DNA from: DATGEP01 sp035310125
GTDB lineage: Bacteria > Chloroflexota > Ktedonobacteria > Ktedonobacterales > JADMIN01
Direction of reading: 5' to 3'
Length of the DNA stretch: 16,674 nt
NCBI GenBank assembly: GCA_035310125.1
Contig: DATGEP010000124.1
Location: 1 to 16,674, forward strand
Part shown: positions 1-6,225 of the stretch, one piece after another
How positions within the stretch are numbered: position 1 is the first letter of the stretch
Layout of the letters: every line of letters begins with the position of its first letter
Program-made: the position numbers and the translations under genes
Notes under the pieces: generated by a model
Seen by the model: the letters and a program-made list of their open reading frames with translations, nothing else
The model's database searches: none
What the model was told of the DNA's origin: nothing

Positions 1-283
1 CCGCGGGCGGCTGCTTCGCCTCCACGGTATGCAGGCGGGCGCGGGCCTCGTCTAATGACATGTCCGGCGCGGGCACGATCATATCCGATGGCAGCACCTC
101 GTCCATGCCCAGCAGCTGGCCGTGGCCGCGCACGTAGGTGACGAGCTGCGACAGTGCTGAGGCGAACGCGGGCGAATCACCGCTATTCAGCGCGGCCTCC
201 AGCTCGTCGTCCAGACGGCGCACCTCGGGCAGATCCTCGTCGTTGAGCCGGAACTGGTCCTCGGTCAGAATGCGCACGATCAT
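1..283 (-). CDS. pspAA: PspA-associated protein PspAA (3' end outside window)
   Basis: Small soluble partner of PspA. Proteins of this family are encoded directly after pspA in Actinobacteria and Chloroflexota and are thought to act with it at the stressed membrane. The visible 94 codons begin MIVRILTEDQFRL, close to the family's MIVRILGEGQWRL-type start. They continue with an acidic helical part (DDELEAALNSGDSPAFASALSQLV) and then the typical LPSDMIVPAPDMSLDEAR segment, near residues 68-85. The ATG at 283 has GGAGG eight to nine bases upstream, and the start lies 12 bases after the pspA stop, so the two are surely co-transcribed. The window edge cuts the reading frame before a stop, after a segment rich in A, K and P, so the C-terminus is unseen. 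Family assignment rests on recognised sequence and gene order. The molecular role is known only by association. Confidence 0.85.
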   Translation of the reverse strand, partial: MIVRILTEDQFRLNDEDLPEVRRLDDELEAALNSGDSPAFASALSQLVTYVRGHGQLLGMDEVLPSDMIVPAPDMSLDEARARLHTVEAKQPPA

Positions 284-295
284 GGTCCGCCCCTC

Positions 296-1057
296 CTAAT
301 CGTTGGTGTGGCCGGCTTGCGGCGGCGGAAGCTGAGCCTGGCCCTGCTGCTCGCCGCTAGGAAGCTGCATCTGCGACTTCATCTTCGCCAGCTCATCATC
401 CACCGCTGTGCCGGCGGAGAGTTGGGCGAGCTGGCGGTCCAGGTAGTCGCCGCCCGCGCCGATCTCTGGCAGTGTGCCCGACGTGGTCAGCTCGTCCATC
501 GCCTGGGCGCGCGCCTGCATCTGGAGCACTTTGTCTTGCGCTCGCTCGACGGCGAGGTTCACATCCGACATCTCCTCGGAGATACCCGACGCGGCCTCCT
601 GGATCTTCACCTGTGCCTGCGCCGCGCCGTACTGCGCCTTTACCATTTCCTTCTGCGTGCGGAAGGATTCGACACGGGAGCTCAGGCGCTGCTCCATTAC
701 CACAAACTTCTGTTGCTGATCTTTGAGCTGTGCGATCTGCGTATCGAAGCCACTCACCTGCTGCTGCAGCGTCTGCTTGCGCTCCAGCGCCATGCGGGCG
801 AGGTCGTCGCTCCCTTTCGACACGGCCAGGCGCGCCTGGCCGTCCAGCTTGTCAATCTGAGTGTTGATCTGCGCCTGTTGCAGCTCGAGCCGCTTTTCAC
901 TGGTCACAACATCGGCAATGCTGCGGCGCAGGTTTTGTAGCTGCTCAAGCTGCTTCTGATAGGAATAGTCGAGGGTTTGTCCTGGATCTTCCGCGCGATC
1001 CAGAAACGAGCTCATAACCGTTTTGATGTAATTCGAGAACCGCGAGAGAACGCCCAC
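296..1057 (-). CDS. pspA: PspA/IM30 (Vipp1) family membrane-stress protein
   Basis: Peripheral inner-membrane protein of the ESCRT-III-like PspA/Vipp1 family. It forms oligomers that bind and protect damaged membrane. The 253-residue product starts with the amphipathic helix VGVLSRFSNYIKTVMSSFLD, followed by RAEDPGQTLD, the hallmark N-terminus of the family. Residues about 30-200 are a long Q/E/K-rich coiled coil. The tail (from about 225) is short, Q/P-rich and probably disordered. The length fits the family (220-260). The frame extends upstream into the phosphomutase gene, but the start chosen is the GTG at 1057 because AAAGGAGG lies seven bases before it and the amphipathic helix begins there. 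The 43-base gap to the phosphomutase leaves operon membership open. pspAA follows after 12 bases. The Shine-Dalgarno lies in a perfect small hairpin (separate entry), which may limit translation. Confidence 0.93.
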   Translation of the reverse strand: MGVLSRFSNYIKTVMSSFLDRAEDPGQTLDYSYQKQLEQLQNLRRSIADVVTSEKRLELQQAQINTQIDKLDGQARLAVSKGSDDLARMALERKQTLQQQVSGFDTQIAQLKDQQQKFVVMEQRLSSRVESFRTQKEMVKAQYGAAQAQVKIQEAASGISEEMSDVNLAVERAQDKVLQMQARAQAMDELTTSGTLPEIGAGGDYLDRQLAQLSAGTAVDDELAKMKSQMQLPSGEQQGQAQLPPPQAGHTND

Positions 1058-1064
1058 TGGTCTG

Positions 1065-1077
1065 CCTCCTTTGGAGG
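1065..1077 (-). promoter_or_regulatory. Hairpin enclosing the pspA Shine-Dalgarno
   Basis: Read on the minus strand, the leader is CCTCC-AAA-GGAGG followed seven bases later by the GTG start of pspA. The GGAGG is the ribosome-binding site, and the CCTCC before it is its exact complement, so the mRNA can form a 5-bp GC-rich hairpin that hides the site. A 3-nt loop is tight but possible. The structure is seen directly in the sequence; regulation by it is inference. Confidence 0.4.
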
Positions 1078-1100
1078 GTGTACTCGTATAAACCATCCGC

Positions 1101-2462
1101 TTAGCGCTGGCGAATGAGCCGCAGCACCTCATCACGCCGCCGCTCCAGCTCCTCTTTCGTATCGGCCTCCACATTCAGCCGCAACAACGGCTCTGTATTA
1201 GAAGGACGCACGTTGAACCACCAGTCAGGGAACGAGATCGTGATGCCGTCCAGGTGATCCACGTGCGCTCCCAATGCCGCATAATGCTCTTCGATGGCCT
1301 TCATTCGACCCTGTTGGTCAGTGACCTCCGAATTGATTTCGCCACTGCGAAAACGGGTATCCACCGCGGCCACCAGCTCCGAGACTGTCTTGCCGCTGAC
1401 GCTAACCAGCTCCAGAACGATCAGGAAGGCGATCATGCCGGAATCGGCGAACCAGTTGTCACGGAAGTAAAAATGGCCGGAGTGCTCACCGCCGAAGATG
1501 GCGTTGTATTCGCGCATCTCGGCCTTGATGAACGAGTGGCCCACTCGCGTGCGAATGGCCCTGCCGCCGCCGCGTTCGATCACTTCTGGTACGCTCCGTG
1601 AGCAGATTAGGTTGTAGAGGATGGTCGAACCGGGATGTCGCCGCAACAAGCTCTGCGACACCAGCGCCGTCACCATATCACCGCCCAGGAACTCGCCTTT
1701 CTCCGTCGTCAGGAACATGCGGTCGGCGTCGCCATCGAACGCTACGCCCATATCGCAGTGCTGTTCCACAACGACCTTACGCAGCACTTCGGTGTTCTCC
1801 GGCTCGATGGGGCTGGCGGGATGATTGGGGAAATTGCCGTCTAGCTCGAAGTAGAGCGGGACCAGCTCGCAGGGCAGATGCGCGAAGACACGCGGCGTCA
1901 ACATGCCGGCCATGCCGTTGCCGGCATCCACGGCGACCTTGAGCGGACGCACTCTGGATACATCAATAAATGAGAGCACGTGTCGCACGAAGTCATCCGT
2001 GACATCGCGCTGGATGACTTGACCCGTGCGCTGTGCCTCCTGAAAGCTGCCCGCGAGCGCGATGTCGCGCATGGCGTTCAGCCCTGTCTCGGAGCTGATC
2101 GGCACTGCTTCGGCGCGGCACATCTTGATGCCATTGTACCGGGCGGGATTGTGCGAGGCCGTCACCATCACGCCAGCGGGATAGCCGAACTTGCCGACCG
2201 CGAAGTACAGCTCGTCGGTGGTCGTCAGGCCCAGATCCACGGCGTCGGCGCCCTGGTCGGTGATGCCGCGCAGCAGCGCGCTCGCCAGCGCGGGCGATGA
2301 GAGCCGCATATCTCTGCCGACGGCGACCCGCTCTACGTCGAGATACTGCACCATCGCTCGCCCGATACGATACGCCGCGTCTTCGTCAAGCTCGCTGGGA
2401 TAGATGCCGCGCACGTCGTATGCCTTGAAGATGACAGGGTCTATCGGGGATGCGCTCGCCAT
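1101..2462 (-). CDS. Phosphomannomutase/phosphoglucomutase
   Basis: Alpha-D-phosphohexomutase that interconverts hexose 6-phosphate and 1-phosphate (mannose and/or glucose), feeding GDP-mannose or UDP-glucose synthesis in the cytoplasm. All four family signatures are present. The phosphoserine loop is TASHNP at 101-106 (Ser103). The Mg-binding loop is DGDADR at 243-248. The sugar-binding loop is GEHSGH at 325-330. The phosphate-binding loop is RPSNTEP at 419-425. At 453 residues it has the length of ManB/AlgC-type enzymes, and the GEHSGH form fits the dual PMM/PGM group, although substrate cannot be fixed by eye. The ATG at 2462 follows GGAG with suitable spacing. It sits between an unknown membrane protein (88 bases upstream) and pspA (43 bases downstream), all on the same strand. 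It could supply sugar nucleotides to the polysaccharide genes at 6226-11310, but that link is only inferred. Confidence 0.95.
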   Translation of the reverse strand: MASASPIDPVIFKAYDVRGIYPSELDEDAAYRIGRAMVQYLDVERVAVGRDMRLSSPALASALLRGITDQGADAVDLGLTTTDELYFAVGKFGYPAGVMVTASHNPARYNGIKMCRAEAVPISSETGLNAMRDIALAGSFQEAQRTGQVIQRDVTDDFVRHVLSFIDVSRVRPLKVAVDAGNGMAGMLTPRVFAHLPCELVPLYFELDGNFPNHPASPIEPENTEVLRKVVVEQHCDMGVAFDGDADRMFLTTEKGEFLGGDMVTALVSQSLLRRHPGSTILYNLICSRSVPEVIERGGGRAIRTRVGHSFIKAEMREYNAIFGGEHSGHFYFRDNWFADSGMIAFLIVLELVSVSGKTVSELVAAVDTRFRSGEINSEVTDQQGRMKAIEEHYAALGAHVDHLDGITISFPDWWFNVRPSNTEPLLRLNVEADTKEELERRRDEVLRLIRQR

Positions 2463-2550
2463 CGAACCGCTCCATTCCGTCTGTCGCGTGGAGTGCGCCT
2501 ATCTAGAACGCCACTACCAGATGCCGCAAATTTCGTTCCGCTGGATTGGT

Positions 2551-3552
2551 CTAGATTGCCGAGAACAGCAGCAAGCCGCGCCCGATAATCTCGCCGATGA
2601 AGATGAATGACACACACAGATATAACATGCCGGTCGCGGACTGAAACGAGCGTCCGCGCGTCAGGTACAGCGCGGCGCCGCCCAGGATCAGCGGCGCCAG
2701 GAACCCCATGAGAATCTGCAGCCAGACGAAGGCACCCATACCCAGGGGCGCCACGCGCTGCGTCTCCGTCTGCTGCGCCGGGCTGGTATCCGTAGCGCCG
2801 GGCCGCACTGTCGGCGTGCTCACCTGAATGCCGTTGCCGCTGGTGTGGATCGTCGTACCGGGCGCCACGTTCGTCGTCTGCAGCTTCGTATGCGCCGTCG
2901 CGGGGCCGATACCTGCCGTACACACCAGCTCCAGCGCCAACGCGGCGAGCAGCACGACGGTCGTGAACTCCAACGGTTTGCCAGAGGCTGTCGGCGTGTT
3001 GAGATACCAGTGGCCGAGGAGCATGGCTGTCATAACGCCGCCGAGCGCGATGCCACCAGCCAGAAACGCCAGCACGACGAAAGCGCCGCCCAGGCGGCTA
3101 TCCGCCAGCGTGCGGTAGCCCATGCCCACGGCGAAAAGCGTGCTCAGACCGACCAGCGCGGTCAGGCCGCCGAGGATGAAGCGCGCCCGACGCGATTTGG
3201 GCGGCGAAGATCCCTCTGCGCTCGCCTTTGCGGTTTTCTTCGCCTGTCCACGCGGCTGTTTGTCGCGCCAGAGCAGCACGTTCCAGGGGATCATGAGCAG
3301 CGTGAAGGCGATGACCAGCGGTTCCTGCGCGCGCAGCCAGATGGCATCCAACCCGTAGTCGGCGGGATGGGCCGGCGTCACGGCGTTCATCGTCAGGATG
3401 GTGATGACGGCGAAAACGAGGTACAAAACGCCCTGGAAGACGACGAAGCCGTGACTGGTGTCGCCGCGCAGATCCAGCAGGTACAGCGTCACGTACGAGC
3501 CGATAGTCAGCTCTAGCAGGACCAGAAACAGCGCGAGGGGAAGTATCTGCAT
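2551..3552 (-). CDS. Conserved multi-pass membrane protein, unknown function
   Basis: I do not recognise a named family. The 333-residue product has about eight hydrophobic segments, near residues 3-26, 36-56, 77-95, 125-143, 155-179, 196-216, 270-297 and 305-329. The loop at 96-124 is rich in K and R and should be cytoplasmic, which places the N-terminus outside. The loop at 217-268 is then extracytoplasmic; it is rich in T, P and S and lacks charge clusters. A conspicuous GHWYLNTP lies at 180-187 at the cytoplasmic end of helix 5. The first helix pair (LPLALFLVLLELTIGSY) faintly recalls NrfD/DmsC-like quinone-interacting subunits, but this is not enough to assign it. The start at 3552 is preferred over an in-frame ATG at 3624 because GAGG precedes it and the first helix begins there. 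A good TATAAT lies about 60 bases upstream. A ferredoxin gene is divergent. Confidence 0.8.
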   Translation of the reverse strand: MQILPLALFLVLLELTIGSYVTLYLLDLRGDTSHGFVVFQGVLYLVFAVITILTMNAVTPAHPADYGLDAIWLRAQEPLVIAFTLLMIPWNVLLWRDKQPRGQAKKTAKASAEGSSPPKSRRARFILGGLTALVGLSTLFAVGMGYRTLADSRLGGAFVVLAFLAGGIALGGVMTAMLLGHWYLNTPTASGKPLEFTTVVLLAALALELVCTAGIGPATAHTKLQTTNVAPGTTIHTSGNGIQVSTPTVRPGATDTSPAQQTETQRVAPLGMGAFVWLQILMGFLAPLILGGAALYLTRGRSFQSATGMLYLCVSFIFIGEIIGRGLLLFSAI

Positions 3553-3615
3553 GTGCCTCAATATCGCTTTCGCGGAAATGGAGAATCCTGGGCGCGCACG
3601 CCAGCACGCGCCTGG

Positions 3616-3646
3616 ATTATACACCGCGCCCGGCGGGATGCGCCAA
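3616..3646 (-). promoter_or_regulatory. Putative sigma-70-type promoter of the membrane-protein gene
   Basis: On the minus strand a perfect -10 box TATAAT occupies 3616-3621. TTGGCG at 3641-3646 matches four of six bases of the -35 consensus, with a 19-base spacer (slightly long). Transcription would start near 3609, giving a 5' leader of about 57 bases before the ATG at 3552. It lies in the 201-base gap between divergent genes. No equally good promoter for the plus-strand ferredoxin gene was found there. Confidence 0.5.
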
Positions 3647-3753
3647 GACGCGAGACTTCATCCGCTGGCAGTGGCGTTCCGGCGTGGTGTACGATGCGAG
3701 GAGCAGCAGGCTCGCCGCAGCGCATTCCAGCGGCGGCACTAGAGGAGACAAGC

Positions 3754-4209
3754 GTGATAGAGGCGAGACAGGAAACAGCGAAACAGGATACGGATGGAAC
3801 GGAAGCCGCCACAGGACACCCCCAAGGCGACGCAACGGATATCGTTACTGGCCATATCTTCGAGCGGCATGTGTTTGTCTGTACCGGCGGCGACTGGTGC
3901 GCGACGGTGGATGGCGATGGGCTGGGTGTGCATGCCCGACTGAAGAAAGCGGTGAAGGCGGCGGGGCTGAATGGGCGCGTGCGCGTCAATCATAGCGGTT
4001 GCCTTGATCAATGCGGCTTCGGGCCGATGATCGTCGTCTATCCAGAGAACGTCTGGTATTGGGGGGTCCAACCGGAAGATGTGGAGGAGATCGTGCGCGA
4101 GCATCTGGTCGCCGGCCGGCCCGTCCAGCGCCTCGTGTATCGCAACAAGCCCGGCAAAAACAAGCTCCAGCGCAACGCAGAGAACCGGCCAATCGGGCGT
4201 CCGAAGTGA
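3754..4209 (+). CDS. Thioredoxin-like [2Fe-2S] ferredoxin
   Basis: Small electron-transfer protein of the thioredoxin-fold [2Fe-2S] family (Aquifex Fd4 and NuoE-like fold). The domain runs from HVFVCTGGDWC (about 39-49) to the end of the PVQRLVY strand (about 129). Four cysteines suit cluster binding: Cys43 and Cys49 in CTGGDWC, and Cys83 and Cys87 in GCLDQCGFGP. The VNHSGCLDQCGFGPMIVVYPENVWY stretch is typical of stand-alone members. Residues 1-38 are polar and probably disordered, and the tail after 130 is basic. The frame is open much further upstream, but GTG at 3754 is chosen because GAGGAG lies seven bases before it and the conserved domain starts soon after. The 151-residue length is slightly above the family's usual 100-130. 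The next gene on the strand starts 32 bases downstream but looks functionally unrelated. The redox partner is unknown. Confidence 0.88.
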   Translation: MIEARQETAKQDTDGTEAATGHPQGDATDIVTGHIFERHVFVCTGGDWCATVDGDGLGVHARLKKAVKAAGLNGRVRVNHSGCLDQCGFGPMIVVYPENVWYWGVQPEDVEEIVREHLVAGRPVQRLVYRNKPGKNKLQRNAENRPIGRPK

Positions 4210-4241
4210 GGAGTACGATCTGTCCGTAGGGGGTATCGCGC

Positions 4242-5165
4242 GTGGAACACGAGGTTGAGCAACTCTTCACGACGGCTGGGTGCGTTGGTTCCCTGTGCGT
4301 CCAGGACATGGAGGGTCGGCGGGAGGTCGGAGTCGCCGCCGATCAGCCGGTCGTGGCGGCGTCAGTCATCAAGGTCTTGATCGCCGTGGAGGTAGAGCGG
4401 CAAATCGCCGCCGGTCGGCTCGACCCGTCCCAGCGGGTTCACCTGTCGGCCCAGGCGCGTACTCCTGGGCCGGTCGGCTTCTCGCTCTACACCGACGACG
4501 TGGAGGTGTCACTGCGGGACCTGCTCGTCCCTATGTTGACCATCAGCGACAACGTGGCGACCGATGCGTTGCTGGCGCAGGTCGGGATCGCGTCCTGCAA
4601 TGCCACCGCCGCTGAGCTGGAATTGTCCGAAACAGTCATCATGGACGACTTGCGCACCACCATTAACTCGATCGCTCAGGCAGCGGGGTTCGCCGACTGG
4701 GAGGCGCTGACCGCATGGGCAGCGGGATCGCCTACTTCCGAGGAGGAAGCGGCCGTCCGGTATCGGATACACTCCGCGCCAGCCATGCGGGCGCGAACCG
4801 CGACCCGGACTACGCCACGCGACATGTGTCTGCTGCTGCGCTTGATCTGGACCGATCGGGCGGCACCCGAAGCTGCTTGCCGCCGCATTCGCAACCTGAT
4901 GGCGAGGCAACTCACCCGCCACCGGCTGGCGGCCGCATTTGCCTCGCCCACGCGAGTGTCGGCCAAGAGCGGCGGCCTCCTTGGCGTCTACCGCAACGAG
5001 GTCGGAGTCATAGAATACCCGGACGGGCGCAGGTACACGGCTGGCGTCTTCACGCGGGCGACGGATTCGAGCTCTGATGAAGCAGCCATAAATGCGGCCA
5101 TCGGACACGCGGCAGCATGGGCTGTCGCCCTGCTCGCCCCGGCGGAAACGGAGGCGCGCGGCTGA
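4242..5165 (+). CDS. Class A beta-lactamase-like serine hydrolase, no signal peptide
   Basis: Member of the serine beta-lactamase/D,D-peptidase superfamily, closest in layout to class A. The nucleophile motif is SVIK at 41-44. The second motif is SDN at 102-104. The third is KSG at 242-244, followed by the expected beta-strand pair (GLLGVYRNEVGVIEYPDGR). A TTPRDM segment at 190-195 matches the class A helix before the KSG motif. The SxxK to SDN distance (61) equals that of class A enzymes, but SDN to KSG is 140 instead of about 104, so there is an insertion of roughly 35 residues. No clear ExxLN (Glu166) motif is visible; DDLRTTIN stands near the expected place. The N-terminus is polar with no signal peptide, so the protein should be cytoplasmic. 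Hydrolysis of peptidoglycan-like peptides or another ester/amide is more likely than antibiotic resistance. GTG start with GTAGGGGG upstream. Family certain, substrate unknown. Confidence 0.85.
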   Translation: MEHEVEQLFTTAGCVGSLCVQDMEGRREVGVAADQPVVAASVIKVLIAVEVERQIAAGRLDPSQRVHLSAQARTPGPVGFSLYTDDVEVSLRDLLVPMLTISDNVATDALLAQVGIASCNATAAELELSETVIMDDLRTTINSIAQAAGFADWEALTAWAAGSPTSEEEAAVRYRIHSAPAMRARTATRTTPRDMCLLLRLIWTDRAAPEAACRRIRNLMARQLTRHRLAAAFASPTRVSAKSGGLLGVYRNEVGVIEYPDGRRYTAGVFTRATDSSSDEAAINAAIGHAAAWAVALLAPAETEARG

Positions 5166-5278
5166 ACGCCGCGCAGGAGGAGCCCACCCGCTGTTTTGCG
5201 ATGAGTGCGGGCAAGCACCCGCTCGGAGACCCGGCGACCGCTGCTAACGGCAGCCGGCATTGTTGGAGGTAGAGGTAT

Positions 5279-5302
5279 ATGAGTATTGGAGAGTGTAACT
5301 AA
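5279..5302 (+). CDS. Seven-codon mini-ORF before the D-aminopeptidase gene
   Basis: ATG at 5279 is preceded by GGAGG at 5265-5269 with a nine-base gap, a better ribosome-binding site than that of the following gene. It encodes MSIGECN and stops with TAA at 5300-5302, three bases before the ATG of the M55 gene in the same frame. The downstream gene's own purine-rich site (GGAGAG, 5288-5293) lies inside the mini-ORF, 12 bases from its ATG. This could be a leader peptide giving translational coupling, or chance. Only the sequence arrangement is seen. Confidence 0.3.
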   Translation: MSIGECN

Positions 5303-5305
5303 TCA

Positions 5306-6136
5306 ATGAAAGTGTACATCTCGACGGACTTTGAGGGTGTGGCGGGGATCGTGGATTGGGATCAGATCATGGTGGGCAGCCATGATTACGAGCTGGGACG
5401 GCGGCTACTGCTTGGCGAGCTGAACGCCGCGATTGACGGCGCGGGCGAGGCGGGCGCGAGCGAGTTTGTCGTCAATGACTCGCATAGCAGCATGCGGAAC
5501 CTGGAGCCAGACCTTCTCCACGGCCGCGCGACGCTGATTACGGGCAAGCACAAGCCGATGTACATGATGGAAGGGCTGGATTCGTCGTTCGATGCGATCT
5601 TCTTTCTTGGCTACCACGGCTCCATCGGCGCCAGCCATGCCATCCTCAGTCACAGCTACAATCCCCGCGCTATCTGGGAGGCGCGCATCAACGGCCAGAT
5701 TGCCGGCGAGACTGCGCTCAATGCGCTCGTCGCGGCACACTATAACGTGCCGATCGCGCTCATCACTGGCGATACCGTCACCATTGCCGAGGCAGAGCAG
5801 CTTTCCCCCGCGCCGCACGGCGTCGCCGTCAAAACGTCGCTCTCGCGCTTCGCCGCTGAGAGCCTGCATCCCGATGTCGCTCGCGAGCGCATCCGCGCGG
5901 GCGCCCACGCGGCGCTGTCGAGCCGGCTGCCCACGTCCGCGCCGCAGTTCCCGACGCCAACGACGCTGGAATTGACGTTCCTGACGGCGGATATGGCTGA
6001 GATGGCGTCGTGGCTGCGCGGCGTGGCGCTCGTAGAAGGCCAGCCGCGCACGATCCGCTATACCAGCAAGAGCTTCCTCGACCTCTTCCGCACGTTCGTC
6101 ACGATGGTGATGCTGACGCGGGCGCTGGTGGAGTAG
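5306..6136 (+). CDS. dppA: M55 family D-aminopeptidase (DppA-like)
   Basis: Zinc-dependent D-stereospecific aminopeptidase of family M55. The Bacillus subtilis relative DppA releases D-Ala from peptides such as D-Ala-D-Ala and forms a decamer. The 276-residue length is typical. The N-terminal MKVYISTDFEGVAG supplies metal ligands Asp8 and Glu10. His60 in NDSHSSM, His104 in GYHGSIG and Glu135 in GETALNA line up with the remaining ligands. His116 in SHSYN is a candidate for the catalytic histidine (His115 in DppA). There is no signal peptide, so it is cytoplasmic. No peptide-transporter genes are adjacent, unlike the Bacillus dpp operon. The upstream serine hydrolase (140-base gap) belongs to a superfamily that acts on D-Ala-D-Ala peptides, so a joint role in turning over wall peptides is plausible but unproven. 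Translation may be coupled to the mini-ORF just upstream. Confidence 0.92.
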   Translation: MKVYISTDFEGVAGIVDWDQIMVGSHDYELGRRLLLGELNAAIDGAGEAGASEFVVNDSHSSMRNLEPDLLHGRATLITGKHKPMYMMEGLDSSFDAIFFLGYHGSIGASHAILSHSYNPRAIWEARINGQIAGETALNALVAAHYNVPIALITGDTVTIAEAEQLSPAPHGVAVKTSLSRFAAESLHPDVARERIRAGAHAALSSRLPTSAPQFPTPTTLELTFLTADMAEMASWLRGVALVEGQPRTIRYTSKSFLDLFRTFVTMVMLTRALVE

Positions 6137-6225
6137 TATTTGTTTCTCATTCGTTACCCTGGCACAAATGATGCGTAGCAAGCTGAGATGAGCGGCCAGG
6201 CGAGGGAATGGGAGGACTAGCGAAC

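Noticed and set aside
308..940. 210-codon plus-strand frame opposite pspA
   Set aside because: L/R/H-rich antisense shadow of the PspA coiled coil; no independent support.
2441..2923. 160-codon minus-strand frame spanning the end of the membrane-protein gene
   Set aside because: It overlaps the well-supported membrane protein in another frame, is rich in R, A and D, and has no domain or ribosome site.
3685..3700. Possible plus-strand -10 box (TACGAT) for the ferredoxin gene
   Set aside because: No acceptable -35 at the right distance; too weak to report.
3988..4309. Minus-strand frames opposite the ferredoxin and the start of the serine hydrolase
   Set aside because: Both plus-strand genes show conserved motifs across this stretch, and the opposite frames show none.
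5206..5226. GCGGG/CCCGC hairpin after the serine hydrolase as a terminator
   Set aside because: Only five pairs, no T-run, and expected often in DNA of this composition.
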